A DNA stretch of 64,000 bases from Clostridium frigidicarnis (GCF_900111985.1 NZ_FOKI01000015.1:1-64000); one strand, 5' to 3'. Shown: positions 54,489 through 62,585, counted from the first letter of the stretch. Program-made: numbers and translations. The notes: generated from the sequence alone by a model not told the origin.

Positions 54489-55952
54489 ATGTTTGATTAT
54501 ATAAAGGATGAAAATAAGACTTTCAAAAATTTAATAAATGGAGAATGGGTTAGTAGTATGAGTGGAAACTTTATAGATATAAATTCACCTCTAGATAATT
54601 CATTATTAGGTAGAGTTCCAGCTATGACAAAAGAAGAAGTTGATAGTGCAGTACAAACTGCCAAAGAAGCTCAAAAAAAGTGGAAGGATATAACAATAAG
54701 TGAGAGATCAGAAGTATTATATAAGGCAGCAGATATTTTACTAAGAAATATAGATGAATTATCAGAGCTTATGATGATGGAAATTGCTAAGGATAGAAAA
54801 AGTTGTAGATCAGAGGTTTCTAGAACAGCAGATTTCATAAAGTTTACAGCAGATACAGCTAAGAATTTATCTGGTGAAAGTATTCCAGGAGATAGCTTTC
54901 CAGGCTTTAAGAATAATAAAGTATCAATTGTAAAAAGGGAACCATTAGGAGTTGTACTTGCCATATCTCCTTTTAATTATCCAATAAATTTATCAGCTTC
55001 TAAAATAGCACCAGGATTAATGGCAGGAAATTCAGTTGTATTAAAACCTGCAACTCAAGGAAGTTTATGTGGATTATATCTAGCAAGAATATTTGAGGAA
55101 GCAGGAGTTCCAGCTGGAGTATTAAACACAGTTACAGGCAGGGGAAGCGAAATTGGAGATTATATTACTACTCATAAAGAAATAAATTTCATCAATTTTA
55201 CAGGTAGTACAGAAATAGGAGCTAGGATTTCTAGGATGACCAATATGGTACCCCTTTTAATGGAGTTAGGTGGTAAAGATGCAGCTATAGTTTTAGAAGA
55301 TGCTGATTTAGAATTAGCAGCAAGTAACATTGTTGCAGGTGGATATTCATATTCAGGTCAAAGATGCACAGCAGTAAAGAGGATTTTAGTAGTAGATACA
55401 ATAGCAGATAAATTAGTAGAGAAAATAAAAGAAAATATGAAAAAGCTTACTTTAGGAAATCCTTTGGAAAAAGACGTAGATATTGTACCACTTATTAGTT
55501 CTAAAGCTGCAGATTTTGTTTATGAATTAATAGAAGAAGCAAAAGAAAAAGGAGCGGATTTAGTTGTAGGTGGGAAAAGAGATGGTAATTTAATTTACCC
55601 AACACTTTTTGATAATGTTACAACAGATATGAGACTTGCATGGGAAGAACCATTTGGTCCAGTAATTCCAATTATAAGAGTAAAGGATAAAGATGAGGCT
55701 ATAGAAATAGCTAATAGATCAGAATATGGACTTCAAAGTGCGGTATTTACAGAAAATATTAATGATGCTTTTTATGTGGCTGACAAGTTAGACGTAGGAA
55801 CAGTTCAAATAAATAATAAGACAGAGAGAGGTCCAGATCATTTTCCATTTCTTGGGGTAAAAGCTTCTGGTATGGGAACTCAGGGAATAAGATACTCAAT
55901 TGAGTCTATGTCTAGACTTAAGGCGACTGTAATAAATTTCAAAAATAAATAA
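54489..55952 (+). CDS. gapN: NADP-dependent non-phosphorylating glyceraldehyde-3-phosphate dehydrogenase
   Basis: 487 aa aldehyde dehydrogenase. The catalytic Cys is in YSGQRCTAVKR, the Glu in LMELGGKDAAIV, and the cofactor region in SPFNYPINLSASKIAPGL with NFTGSTEIG. The sequence has GapN-type blocks (INGEWVSS, KRILVVD, GPDHFPFLGVKASGMGTQGI). GapN oxidises glyceraldehyde-3-phosphate straight to 3-phosphoglycerate with NADPH formation and no ATP. Its place in a nitrosative-stress operon suggests a bypass of NO-sensitive GAPDH. Confidence 0.85.
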   Translation: MFDYIKDENKTFKNLINGEWVSSMSGNFIDINSPLDNSLLGRVPAMTKEEVDSAVQTAKEAQKKWKDITISERSEVLYKAADILLRNIDELSELMMMEIAKDRKSCRSEVSRTADFIKFTADTAKNLSGESIPGDSFPGFKNNKVSIVKREPLGVVLAISPFNYPINLSASKIAPGLMAGNSVVLKPATQGSLCGLYLARIFEEAGVPAGVLNTVTGRGSEIGDYITTHKEINFINFTGSTEIGARISRMTNMVPLLMELGGKDAAIVLEDADLELAASNIVAGGYSYSGQRCTAVKRILVVDTIADKLVEKIKENMKKLTLGNPLEKDVDIVPLISSKAADFVYELIEEAKEKGADLVVGGKRDGNLIYPTLFDNVTTDMRLAWEEPFGPVIPIIRVKDKDEAIEIANRSEYGLQSAVFTENINDAFYVADKLDVGTVQINNKTERGPDHFPFLGVKASGMGTQGIRYSIESMSRLKATVINFKNK

Positions 55953-55973
55953 TAAATTTTAGGAGGAATTGAT

Positions 55974-56396
55974 ATGAAAATCATTTATTGGAGCCAATCA
56001 GGAAATACAGAAAAAATGGCAAGATTGATACTAGAAGGAATAGAATCAGAAGGTAAAAAAGCTGAATTATTAGAAGTGTCATCAGTGTCACTTGATGATG
56101 TGAAAAATGAAGGAATACTTATCTTGGGATGTCCAGCTTCTGGAGCTGAAGAATTAGAAGAAAGCGAAGTGGAACCTTTTGTTAAATCATTAGAAAGAAA
56201 CATACAAGGAAAAAAAGTTGCACTTTTTGGTTCATGGGGATGGGGCAACGGTGAATGGATGACAGAATGGGAAAATAGAATGAAATCATATGGAGCTACA
56301 TTAATAAGTGAAGGTTTAACAGTTCAAGAATGTCCTGAAGGTGAAGATGAAGATAAATGTATAAATTTTGGGATATTAATAGCAAAATCAGAATAA
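55974..56396 (+). CDS. Short-chain flavodoxin
   Basis: 140 aa with the FMN loop WSQSGNTEKMA (T/S-x-T/S-G-x-T), GCPASGAEELEES and FGSWGWGNGEWM around the flavin. It is an electron carrier. AGGAGG precedes the ATG and it lies 21 nt after gapN, as third gene of the operon with the FAD reductase. Confidence 0.92.
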   Translation: MKIIYWSQSGNTEKMARLILEGIESEGKKAELLEVSSVSLDDVKNEGILILGCPASGAEELEESEVEPFVKSLERNIQGKKVALFGSWGWGNGEWMTEWENRMKSYGATLISEGLTVQECPEGEDEDKCINFGILIAKSE

Positions 56397-56410
56397 AGAT
56401 CTAAAATTAT

Positions 56411-56452
56411 GTGATTTGAATCATATTTTATTAAAAGCAATAAAGTTATAAT
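56411..56452 (+). promoter_or_regulatory. FNR-type box and -10 element for the DUF2249 gene
   Basis: GTGATTTGAATCAT (56411-56424) and TATAAT at 56447-56452; dyad centre 41.5 bp from the expected start. The leader down to the AGGAGG is very similar to that of the cupin gene (60004-60107). Confidence 0.72.
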
Positions 56453-56517
56453 AAACCCAGAAGTTAAATAAAAAATAAATTTTAAGAAAAGATAATAAAA
56501 ATTAGGAGGAATCAAAT

Positions 56518-56751
56518 ATGTTAAATTTTGCTGCAACTGTGGATGCTAGAAAATATGAGCCAAGAGATAAGCATCCTGTTATTTTTAAAACTTTTGAAGG
56601 CTTAGCATCTGGTGAAAAAATGGAACTTGTAAATGATCATGATCCTCGTCCACTATATTATCAGTTTATAATGGAACTACCAGAAACATTTGAATGGGAA
56701 TACCTAGAAGAAGGACCTGAGGTATGGAGAGTTGCAATTACAAAGAAATAA
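56518..56751 (+). CDS. DUF2249 domain protein
   Basis: 77 aa, one DUF2249 domain: ATVDARKYEPRDKHPVIFKT, LASGEKMELVNDHDPRPLYYQ, EWEYLEEGPEVWRVAI. Members occur with hemerythrin, DUF438 and cupin genes in nitrosative-stress clusters, as here. The precise role is unknown. Its promoter has the FNR-type box and a strong terminator follows. Confidence 0.88.
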   Translation: MLNFAATVDARKYEPRDKHPVIFKTFEGLASGEKMELVNDHDPRPLYYQFIMELPETFEWEYLEEGPEVWRVAITKK

Positions 56752-56757
56752 ATTTTT

Positions 56758-56797
56758 AAAAAGGATGTCTCTGATAGTAATCTGAGACATCCTTTTT
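56758..56797 (+). terminator. Terminator of the DUF2249 gene
   Basis: AAAAAGGATGTCTC pairs perfectly with GAGACATCCTTTTT. Confidence 0.88.
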
Positions 56798-56800
56798 AGA

Positions 56801-56899
56801 TGTGCCCAGCATGGGCAACAACTTGGCAATGGGGAACCTAATCTTAGTCTTAAAAATCTTGTTGAAGCAACTAAAAAAGTAATAGATACATTGTTCTAG
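56801..56899 (+). pseudogene. C-terminal relic of an unknown protein
   Basis: Directly behind the terminator a frame reads CAQHGQQLGNGEPNLSLKNL, then VEATKKVIDTLF and stop, without a start or ribosome site. It looks like the tail of a lost gene; the family is not recognised. The remaining 56900-57127 shows only AT-rich sequence and the rubredoxin ribosome site. Confidence 0.35.
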
Positions 56900-57127
56900 A
56901 AAAAAGTTTATAATTACATGGATCTATTAAAACACATATGGAGCGTTACATGCTTATAAAAAGAAAATGATTAAGTTGATTGGTAGAATAAATAAATCAT
57001 CTAATAAACTCATAAAATACGAATAGAGATAATTACTACACAGAACTTGCATAGGATGTATTAAAGTTAACGAAAGTGGAAATGATATTATGAACACAAA
57101 ATTTCAAAAATATTGAGGAGGTTTATT

Positions 57128-57289
57128 ATGGACAGTTATGTTTGTATAGTATGTGGTTATATTTATGATCCAGAGGTAGGTGATATTGATAATGGCGTTG
57201 CTCCTGGAACAAAATTTCAGGATATTGCTGATGATTGGGTATGCCCTTTATGTGGAGTACCAAAATCAGATTTTGAAAAAGTAGAATAA
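57128..57289 (+). CDS. Rubredoxin
   Basis: 53 aa. [19 protein letters not shown] and [15 protein letters not shown] hold the two CxxCG iron-binding pairs (Cys 6, 9, 39, 42). Rubredoxin passes electrons to flavodiiron proteins and other oxygen or NO scavengers; the converging neighbour encodes such a protein. GAGGAGG is 9 nt before the ATG. A perfect hairpin terminator follows. Confidence 0.96.
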   Translation: MDSYVCIVCGYIYDPEVGDIDNGVAPGTKFQDIADDWVCPLCGVPKSDFEKVE

Positions 57290-57350
57290 TAAAATTATAG
57301 TACATAAATTAGTTTTAAACGAAAATAATCATTAAAATATTAGAAAAATG

Positions 57351-57396
57351 ATAAATTTATAAAATCACTGATAATTCAGTGATTTTATAAATTTAT
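57351..57396 (+). terminator. Terminator of the rubredoxin gene
   Basis: A perfect 21-bp inverted repeat (57351-57371 and 57376-57396, arms with AAAATCACTGA/TCAGTGATTTT) with a 4-nt loop. Confidence 0.8.
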
Positions 57397-57452
57397 GGAC
57401 AAAGGATGTTATAGTAAGTAGATTTAAAAATTGTGCTATGGCATATTAATTG

Positions 57453-57518
57453 TCACCTCAAAAGCACCTTATGAGAGTAAGATAGTCCTATACTTAATCT
57501 CATTGGTGCTTGAGGTGA
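57453..57518 (-). terminator. Inverted repeat downstream of the flavodiiron gene
   Basis: TCACCTCAAAAGCACC (57453) is inverted as GGTGCTTGAGGTGA (to 57518), extended by TTATGAGA/TCTCAT, with a 21-nt loop. It sits 37 nt past the flavodiiron stop. Confidence 0.6.
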
Positions 57519-57554
57519 TATTGATATATTCTTAATTAATGTCTCACGGTATTT

Positions 57555-58787
57555 TTAAATTGCACTAAGTAATAAATCGGCAATATATATGACTAATCGT
57601 TCAATGCTTTTTAGGTTATCTTCGTTAGGTAAAAACCTAATTCTTAGTGGTAATTCTATATCAATCATACCAGTAGATTTAATTACATCAGAAGTATTCA
57701 ATACTTTTAGATTAGTTTCATTTAAATAGTCTTGAACTACTTCTATAGCCTCTCCACTCCAACCATAAGATCCAAAGGCTGCGCCTAGCTTGGATTCTAA
57801 ATTTAAAGATTTAAGGTTCTTCAGTACATCTTCCATATTTCCAATCATGTCTGCATACCTAGTGGAACTGCCAAAGAAAATTGCATCAGCTTCATTAATA
57901 GACTTCATTACTTCTTCCATTGGGATCTTATTTACATCTATGACTTTTGAAGTTATATTTTGCTCTTGAAACTTTTCATTAAGAATAGTGGCAATCTTTT
58001 TTGTGCTACCTGTCATAGTAGAGTATAGAATAAGTGTTTTTTTATCTAAATCTGTATTCTTACTCATATTATCATAAATATCTATAAAGCTTTTAACATC
58101 CTCCCTAATAATAAATCCATGAGATGGTGCTATCATTCTTATGTCTAAATCTCTTATCTTTTCAATCATATTCTGAACATATCTTCTATGAGGGTGCATT
58201 ATCAATTTATAATAGCCAACATAGTCATTCTTTATATCTTCTTTTGCCATATCATTAAAGTACTCATAGTTGGCTAAATGTGTACTAAAAATATCGCAAG
58301 GAAATAAAATTTTATCCTCTTCACAATAAGTTATCATAGTTTCTTCAGTATGAAGATATGGTGTTTCTATGAATTTAAGGATTTTGCCACCTATATCCAG
58401 AGTATCACCATCACCTACAACTAGAAAGTCTCTATTATGAAGTTTATACATTTCCTTAAGTTCATTTACAGCTAGCTTTGTGCATACAATTACAGCATTT
58501 TTGGCTCTGGCAGCCAAGCTTCCAAGGGCGCCAGAATGATCAGGTTCAGTGTGATTAATTACAATATATTTAATTTTATCAAGTCCGATTATATTTCTTA
58601 AATTTTCTATAAATTCTTTTCCAAAGCTTATATCAACAGTATCAATCACTGTAGGTTTTTCAGTCATTAATAAATAACTATTATAAGTAGTTCCTTTAGT
58701 TAAAGTCAATCTATGAAAAGGTACATTTCTATCATCAACTTTACCAATCCAAAATATATTTTCACTTAGCATAATATTTTTTTTCAT
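57555..58787 (-). CDS. fprA: A-type flavoprotein (flavodiiron O2/NO reductase)
   Basis: 410 aa from the ATG at 58787 with GGAGG at 8 nt; a TTG five codons upstream lies in that site. Metallo-beta-lactamase part with the di-iron ligands HTEPDHSGAL (H-x-E-x-D-H), PYLHTEETM, PCDIFS and APSHGFI; flavodoxin part from about residue 250 with LILYSTMTGSTKKIA and GSSTRYADMIGN and AFGSYGWSGE. It reduces O2 to water or NO to N2O, taking electrons from rubredoxin. The promoter carries an FNR-type box at 58874. Confidence 0.95.
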   Translation of the reverse strand: MKKNIMLSENIFWIGKVDDRNVPFHRLTLTKGTTYNSYLLMTEKPTVIDTVDISFGKEFIENLRNIIGLDKIKYIVINHTEPDHSGALGSLAARAKNAVIVCTKLAVNELKEMYKLHNRDFLVVGDGDTLDIGGKILKFIETPYLHTEETMITYCEEDKILFPCDIFSTHLANYEYFNDMAKEDIKNDYVGYYKLIMHPHRRYVQNMIEKIRDLDIRMIAPSHGFIIREDVKSFIDIYDNMSKNTDLDKKTLILYSTMTGSTKKIATILNEKFQEQNITSKVIDVNKIPMEEVMKSINEADAIFFGSSTRYADMIGNMEDVLKNLKSLNLESKLGAAFGSYGWSGEAIEVVQDYLNETNLKVLNTSDVIKSTGMIDIELPLRIRFLPNEDNLKSIERLVIYIADLLLSAI

Positions 58788-58845
58788 AATGTATTCCTCC
58801 AATATTTTAATTTATCTCTGTATGTTTTTGTTTTTATATGGCTCT

Positions 58846-58887
58846 AGTTTATATTTATTTAATTTATAAAAATATGATTGAAATCAA
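58846..58887 (-). promoter_or_regulatory. FNR-type box and -10 element for the flavodiiron gene
   Basis: On the minus strand TTGATTTCAATCAT (58887-58874) and a -10-like TAAACT (58851-58846), dyad centre 41.5 bp before the expected start. Confidence 0.65.
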
Positions 58888-58964
58888 ATTCTATAAAGAA
58901 CTTGATGTGTGCCATTTGTAAAGGTCATAAAAAAACACTATGACAAATTATTAATTTTAAATTA

Positions 58965-59006
58965 GTAACGTATGTTACAGATATTGCGAAAGAAATATAT
59001 TAAACT
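58965..59006 (+). promoter_or_regulatory. GTAAC-N4-GTTAC dyad and -10 element for the FNR-like regulator gene
   Basis: GTAACGTATGTTAC (58965-58978) with TAAACT at 59001-59006; same geometry and about 85 bp of similar flanking sequence as the hcp promoter. It suggests that hcp and the regulator gene share control, possibly autoregulation. Confidence 0.72.
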
Positions 59007-59170
59007 TTAAATTGTTAAGGTCAAAATAATAAAAGAAAAAATAGTTGGTGGATTTAACGATTCATATTTGTTTTAGTATTTTTGGTTATAATATTAGGTG
59101 AAAAAATTTTATTAACTGAAATTTTAAATCGTTAATATAAGAAAAATAAAAAAAGAGTGGTGATTATGTT

Positions 59171-59884
59171 ATGAATAATAATTGTGGAAATTGCTGTAAT
59201 AACTGTAGAGGACAACTTTGTGCCAGTAAGGTTCCAATATTTGAAAATTTAAATAATGAAGAATTACTAGAGGTTGTAAAAACTATTAATCATAAGGAAT
59301 ATAGTAAAGGCGATGTTATTTTTACAGAAGGAAATGTAGCAAATACACTTTATTTTGTAAATGAAGGAAATATAAAATTATATAAGTATACTAAAGATGG
59401 TAAGGAACAAATATTACATGTTCTCACAGAAGGAGAATTTTTTGGAGAATTAGATCTAATAAAACCTTCCAAATACGGATTTAACTCAAAAGCAATAGTA
59501 AATTCTAAGATATGTACTCTTACTAAAGATGAAATGAAAGATATAATTATGAGAAAGCCAGAGATTGGAATAAAAGTATTAGAAACTATGGGCGAAAGAG
59601 TAGCAAAAGTAGAAAATCTTGTGCAGAATCTTGCAACTAATGATGTTGATTCAAGATTGGCTTATTTATTAATAGATTTAATGGAAAAATATGGGGAACT
59701 TATAGAAAAAAATATATCTATAAAATTACCTCTATCAAGAGAAGATATGGCGAGTTTTATTGGAGTAACAAGGGAAACTATAAGTAGGAAATTGAAAAAG
59801 TTTGAATATGAGAAATTAATAAAAATAATAGGAACAAAGAATCTTATAATTTTAGATGAAGAAGGCTTAAAAGATTATATTTAA
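59171..59884 (+). CDS. Crp/FNR-family regulator with cysteine-rich N-terminus
   Basis: 237 aa. NNCGNCCNNCRGQLC (Cys 5, 8, 9, 12, 17) at the N-terminus and Cys115 (SKICTLTKDEM) correspond to the [4Fe-4S] ligand pattern of FNR. The cNMP-like sensor domain follows (KGDVIFTEGN, LTEGEFFGELDLI), then a winged helix with recognition helix VTRETISRKL (E202, S205, R206), the ETxSR residues by which FNR reads TTGAT. An O2- or NO-responsive activator/repressor of the surrounding genes is the likely role. It is divergent from the flavodiiron gene. HcpR-like regulators are the alternative name. Confidence 0.85.
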   Translation: MNNNCGNCCNNCRGQLCASKVPIFENLNNEELLEVVKTINHKEYSKGDVIFTEGNVANTLYFVNEGNIKLYKYTKDGKEQILHVLTEGEFFGELDLIKPSKYGFNSKAIVNSKICTLTKDEMKDIIMRKPEIGIKVLETMGERVAKVENLVQNLATNDVDSRLAYLLIDLMEKYGELIEKNISIKLPLSREDMASFIGVTRETISRKLKKFEYEKLIKIIGTKNLIILDEEGLKDYI

Positions 59885-59888
59885 AACA

Positions 59889-59933
59889 AAAAGCTTATTA
59901 TTACATTGTTGGGTAATGATGAGCTTTATTTTT
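59889..59933 (+). terminator. Terminator of the regulator gene
   Basis: AAAGCTTATTATTAC pairs imperfectly with GTAATGATGAGCTTT, then ATTTTT. Confidence 0.72.
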
Positions 59934-60003
59934 GGAATGCTTTTTATAGTTAAGTCGTAACAATCTAACATAATATATGTAAAAATAAATTATACTGGGT
60001 ATT

Positions 60004-60045
60004 TTGATTTAAATCACATTTTATTAAAATCAATAAAGTTATAAT
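60004..60045 (+). promoter_or_regulatory. FNR-type box and -10 element for the cupin gene
   Basis: TTGATTTAAATCAC (60004-60017) and TATAAT at 60040-60045; dyad centre 41.5 bp before the expected start. No good -35 is seen, as expected for an activated promoter. Confidence 0.75.
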
Positions 60046-60107
60046 AAGATTATAAGTTAAATAAAAATAAATTTTAAGAATGAATAAAAATTTAGGAGGA
60101 AAAGATT

Positions 60108-60449
60108 ATGAATGGAAAGTTTTTTAAAAATATAGAATTTGCAAAGGTATTAGCACTTAAAGAAGATGTGAAGTATGCTGAGGGACAAGTAGTTAGTAAG
60201 ACAATAGTTCAAACACAGAATGTAGGTGTAACTTTATTTTCATTTGATAAGGGAGAGGAAATAAGTTCACATTCAGCACCAGGAGATGCATTAGTTTATG
60301 TATCAGAAGGTGAAGTTACTATAACAATTGGAGATAACGAGCCTGTAATTGTTACAGAAGGAAATTTTATAGCTATGCCTGCTAATATTCCTCATGGGTT
60401 AGAAGCAACTGAAAGATTTAAAATGATGCTAATAGTAGTAAAGGGTTAG
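60108..60449 (+). CDS. Single-domain cupin protein
   Basis: 113 aa. Cupin motif 1 is GEEISSHSAPGDALVYVSEG and motif 2 is PANIPHGLEATE, with His residues that can bind a metal. Small cupins of this kind occur in nitrosative- and oxidative-stress clusters; the activity is unknown. The FNR-type promoter ties it to the neighbouring regulon. AGGAGG precedes the ATG. Confidence 0.88.
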   Translation: MNGKFFKNIEFAKVLALKEDVKYAEGQVVSKTIVQTQNVGVTLFSFDKGEEISSHSAPGDALVYVSEGEVTITIGDNEPVIVTEGNFIAMPANIPHGLEATERFKMMLIVVKG

Positions 60450-60554
60450 TTATAAAAATAGAAACATAATTTTACTACAAAATACTACAAAAATATACTT
60501 TATAAAGTTGTATAATAAAAATAAAATAAGTTTAACAAGTAAATATATAATGAG

Positions 60555-61343
60555 GTGATTATAACGATTTATAAGGTAGATGAAAATTTAAGAAAAAAGT
60601 TATTTTCTATGTTTGAAAATATGGATAATACTATGATTCTTTCATATCTTCAAGGGCATATGGGACATGCTTGGGTTGATGACCTTGAGAATCCTACAGC
60701 TGTACAAGTTGTGGTAGGAGATTTTCTATTTTATGCTGGAAATCCTAACACAAAGGGGGCAGAAGAGTTATTATATAATCTCCCAGAAGATAGTCTAGTA
60801 ATTGTGAATACTGATGAATGGAAGAATCGTATAGAAACTATTCATAAAGGCTCTATAGAAAAATTTAAACGCTATGCATTTAAGAAGAATGCTAAATATC
60901 TTCATTGTGAGCATATACAATCTTTTTTAAAGGCATTACCAGAAGGATATGAACTTAAAAAAGCAGATAAAACTTTGGCTTATGACCCATCTTTTCAAGA
61001 GCTTTCAGAAGATTTTACAAGTCAGTTTGAATCTATAGATGATTATATAAATAGAGGAACAGGCTATTGTATCTTGTATGATGGACAAGTTGTTTGTGGA
61101 GCATCGTCATATAGTATTTATGATGATGGAATTGAGATTGAAATTGATACACATCCTAACCATAGAAGAAAAGGTTTAGCAACTATAGCGGCATCCGCAT
61201 TGATTTTAGATTGTCTTGATAGAGGAATTTATCCAAGTTGGGATGCAGCTAATCTTCAATCTGTTAATTTAGCACAAAAACTCGGGTATGTCTTAGATGA
61301 TGCTTATGATACGTACTATATTCGTAATATAAGGCACATTTAA
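60555..61343 (+). CDS. GNAT-family acetyltransferase with unusual start
   Basis: 262 aa if read from GTG 60555. C-terminal GNAT domain with YCILYDGQVVCGASSYS, IEIDTHPNHRRKGLATIAAS (acetyl-CoA loop) and SWDAANLQSVNLAQKLGY. The N-terminal part (MFENMDNTMILSYLQGHMG, AWVDDLENPTA) is that of the GNAT_acetyltran group. The GTG lies inside the GAGGTG ribosome site. The expected start is three codons on, where ACG (60564) precedes ATTTATAAGGTAGAT; an ATG there seems to have become ACG. The substrate is unknown. The stop lies in an end of the dispersed repeat. Confidence 0.82.
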   Translation: MIITIYKVDENLRKKLFSMFENMDNTMILSYLQGHMGHAWVDDLENPTAVQVVVGDFLFYAGNPNTKGAEELLYNLPEDSLVIVNTDEWKNRIETIHKGSIEKFKRYAFKKNAKYLHCEHIQSFLKALPEGYELKKADKTLAYDPSFQELSEDFTSQFESIDDYINRGTGYCILYDGQVVCGASSYSIYDDGIEIEIDTHPNHRRKGLATIAASALILDCLDRGIYPSWDAANLQSVNLAQKLGYVLDDAYDTYYIRNIRHI

Positions 61344-61358
61344 ATTGAAGATATGGAA

Positions 61359-61412
61359 TAAGGCATATGAAAATAAACTAGCATACTGACTAGTTTATTT
61401 TTATATGCCTAA
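61359..61412. repeat. Dispersed palindromic repeat, full copy
   Basis: TAAGGCATATGAAAATAAAC, core TAGCATACTGACTAG, then TTTATTTTTATATGCCTAA; perfect or nearly perfect inverted ends. Confidence 0.7.
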
Positions 61413-61591
61413 GAAGATTATATTCTCATGCTCTAAAATAGGTACGAAAATGATATTATTCAAATATAGTTTTTTATGCTTTAAGTACTTTTAATACACT
61501 TTTCTCAGCTTTTGAAGCATTAGAATCTTTTGTGTTTTGTAATATAATATAAGAAAGGATGATATTAATCATCAAATTTGGAGGGAATTTT

Positions 61592-62191
61592 ATGAAACAA
61601 AAAGATGTAATAATTAGAAAGGCACAAGTACAAGATAAAGATAGTTTATCTAATCTTATCTATAGTACTGAGGTTCACCCAGAGAGCGTTTGAGGGGGAG
61701 AAAGTAAAGAAGAGTGCCTAGAAGTATTAAAAGAGCTATTTACAACCAAAGGATCTAGATATAACTTAGATTATATTTCAGTTGCTGAAAAAGATGAGGT
61801 TATATTAGGTGCAATCATATTAATACCATATGATGAGCTTGATTCACTTAGTATGAAAACTTATATGAAAGTAATTCATTATTATGAAAGTATTTATGAC
61901 AAATTCTTGTACATTTTAAATAACTTTAAGTATACAATTTTTAGAGAGTGTAGAAGAGGAAATTTATATATAGCTAACGTTGCAACATCAAAGGAAGCAA
62001 GAGGATTAGGTGTAGGTAAGCTTCTTATGAAATATGCAGAAGAAACTGCTAAAAATCAAGAATTTAAAGGGGTTTCTCTTATTGCTAAAAATGAGTATGT
62101 AAGTACTTTCTATGAAAAACTTAAATATAGAAAAGTTTTTGATAGAAGTATTTTAGGAGAAAGACTGATAAAGATGGCTAAACCCATTTAA
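61592..62191 (+). pseudogene. GNAT-family acetyltransferase gene with in-frame TGA
   Basis: From ATG 61592 (TTTGGAGGG upstream) one frame runs to 62191, 199 codons, with a single TGA at 61691-61693 (codon 34) in EVHPESV-stop-GGESKEECL. The C-terminal half has the GNAT core (YIANVATSKEARGLGVGKLL). The product would be complete apart from this codon. A tryptophan (TGG) changed to TGA is the simplest reading. Selenocysteine is possible in principle, since the genome has selA/selB/selD, but I see no convincing hairpin behind the TGA. A start at Met 61853 would give only a partial domain. Confidence 0.7.
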
Positions 62192-62201
62192 AATAAAATA
62201 A

Positions 62202-62244
62202 CAAAAAAACTCCCAAGTATTAGGTGCTCGGGAGTTTTTTTGTT
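62202..62244 (+). terminator. Terminator after the GNAT gene
   Basis: ACAAAAAAACTCCC pairs with GGGAGTTTTTTTGT. Confidence 0.82.
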
Positions 62245-62347
62245 GTATAGGAAATTATAGAGAAATTTAACACTGGAAGGCTGATAAAACCTAGGGTTAA
62301 ATGGCTTTTAATTTTGAGAAACCTATAGATTTTAAACAATAAATATT

Positions 62348-62391
62348 AATGAGTAGTAAAAGTTTTCATATAAGGGCTTTTACTACTCATT
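62348..62391. terminator. Perfect 15-bp hairpin between the GNAT and thrC genes
   Basis: AATGAGTAGTAAAAG (62348-62362) and CTTTTACTACTCATT (62377-62391) are perfectly inverted with a 14-nt loop. There is no gene directly before it. It may be a second terminator or a leader element for thrC. 62392-62570 otherwise shows no clear element. Confidence 0.55.
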
Positions 62392-62585
62392 AATTAATTA
62401 TCAGGAAAAAAGTTTTTTGTATTCTGCAGAAAGACACTTGACTTTGTGTGGAAAACACTGTAGCATAATATACAACGAATCTCCATTCATATTATGTTTA
62501 ATATAAATATCAGATGAGTTAATCTAGGAGTTTTACATGTAAATATAAATTTGTTTAAAATCAACATTAATGGGGGCGATAACAA

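Noticed and set aside
28561-61412. CRISPR-like repeats
   Set aside because: The palindromic repeats are kilobases apart and never form a regular array with spacers; no cas genes are present.
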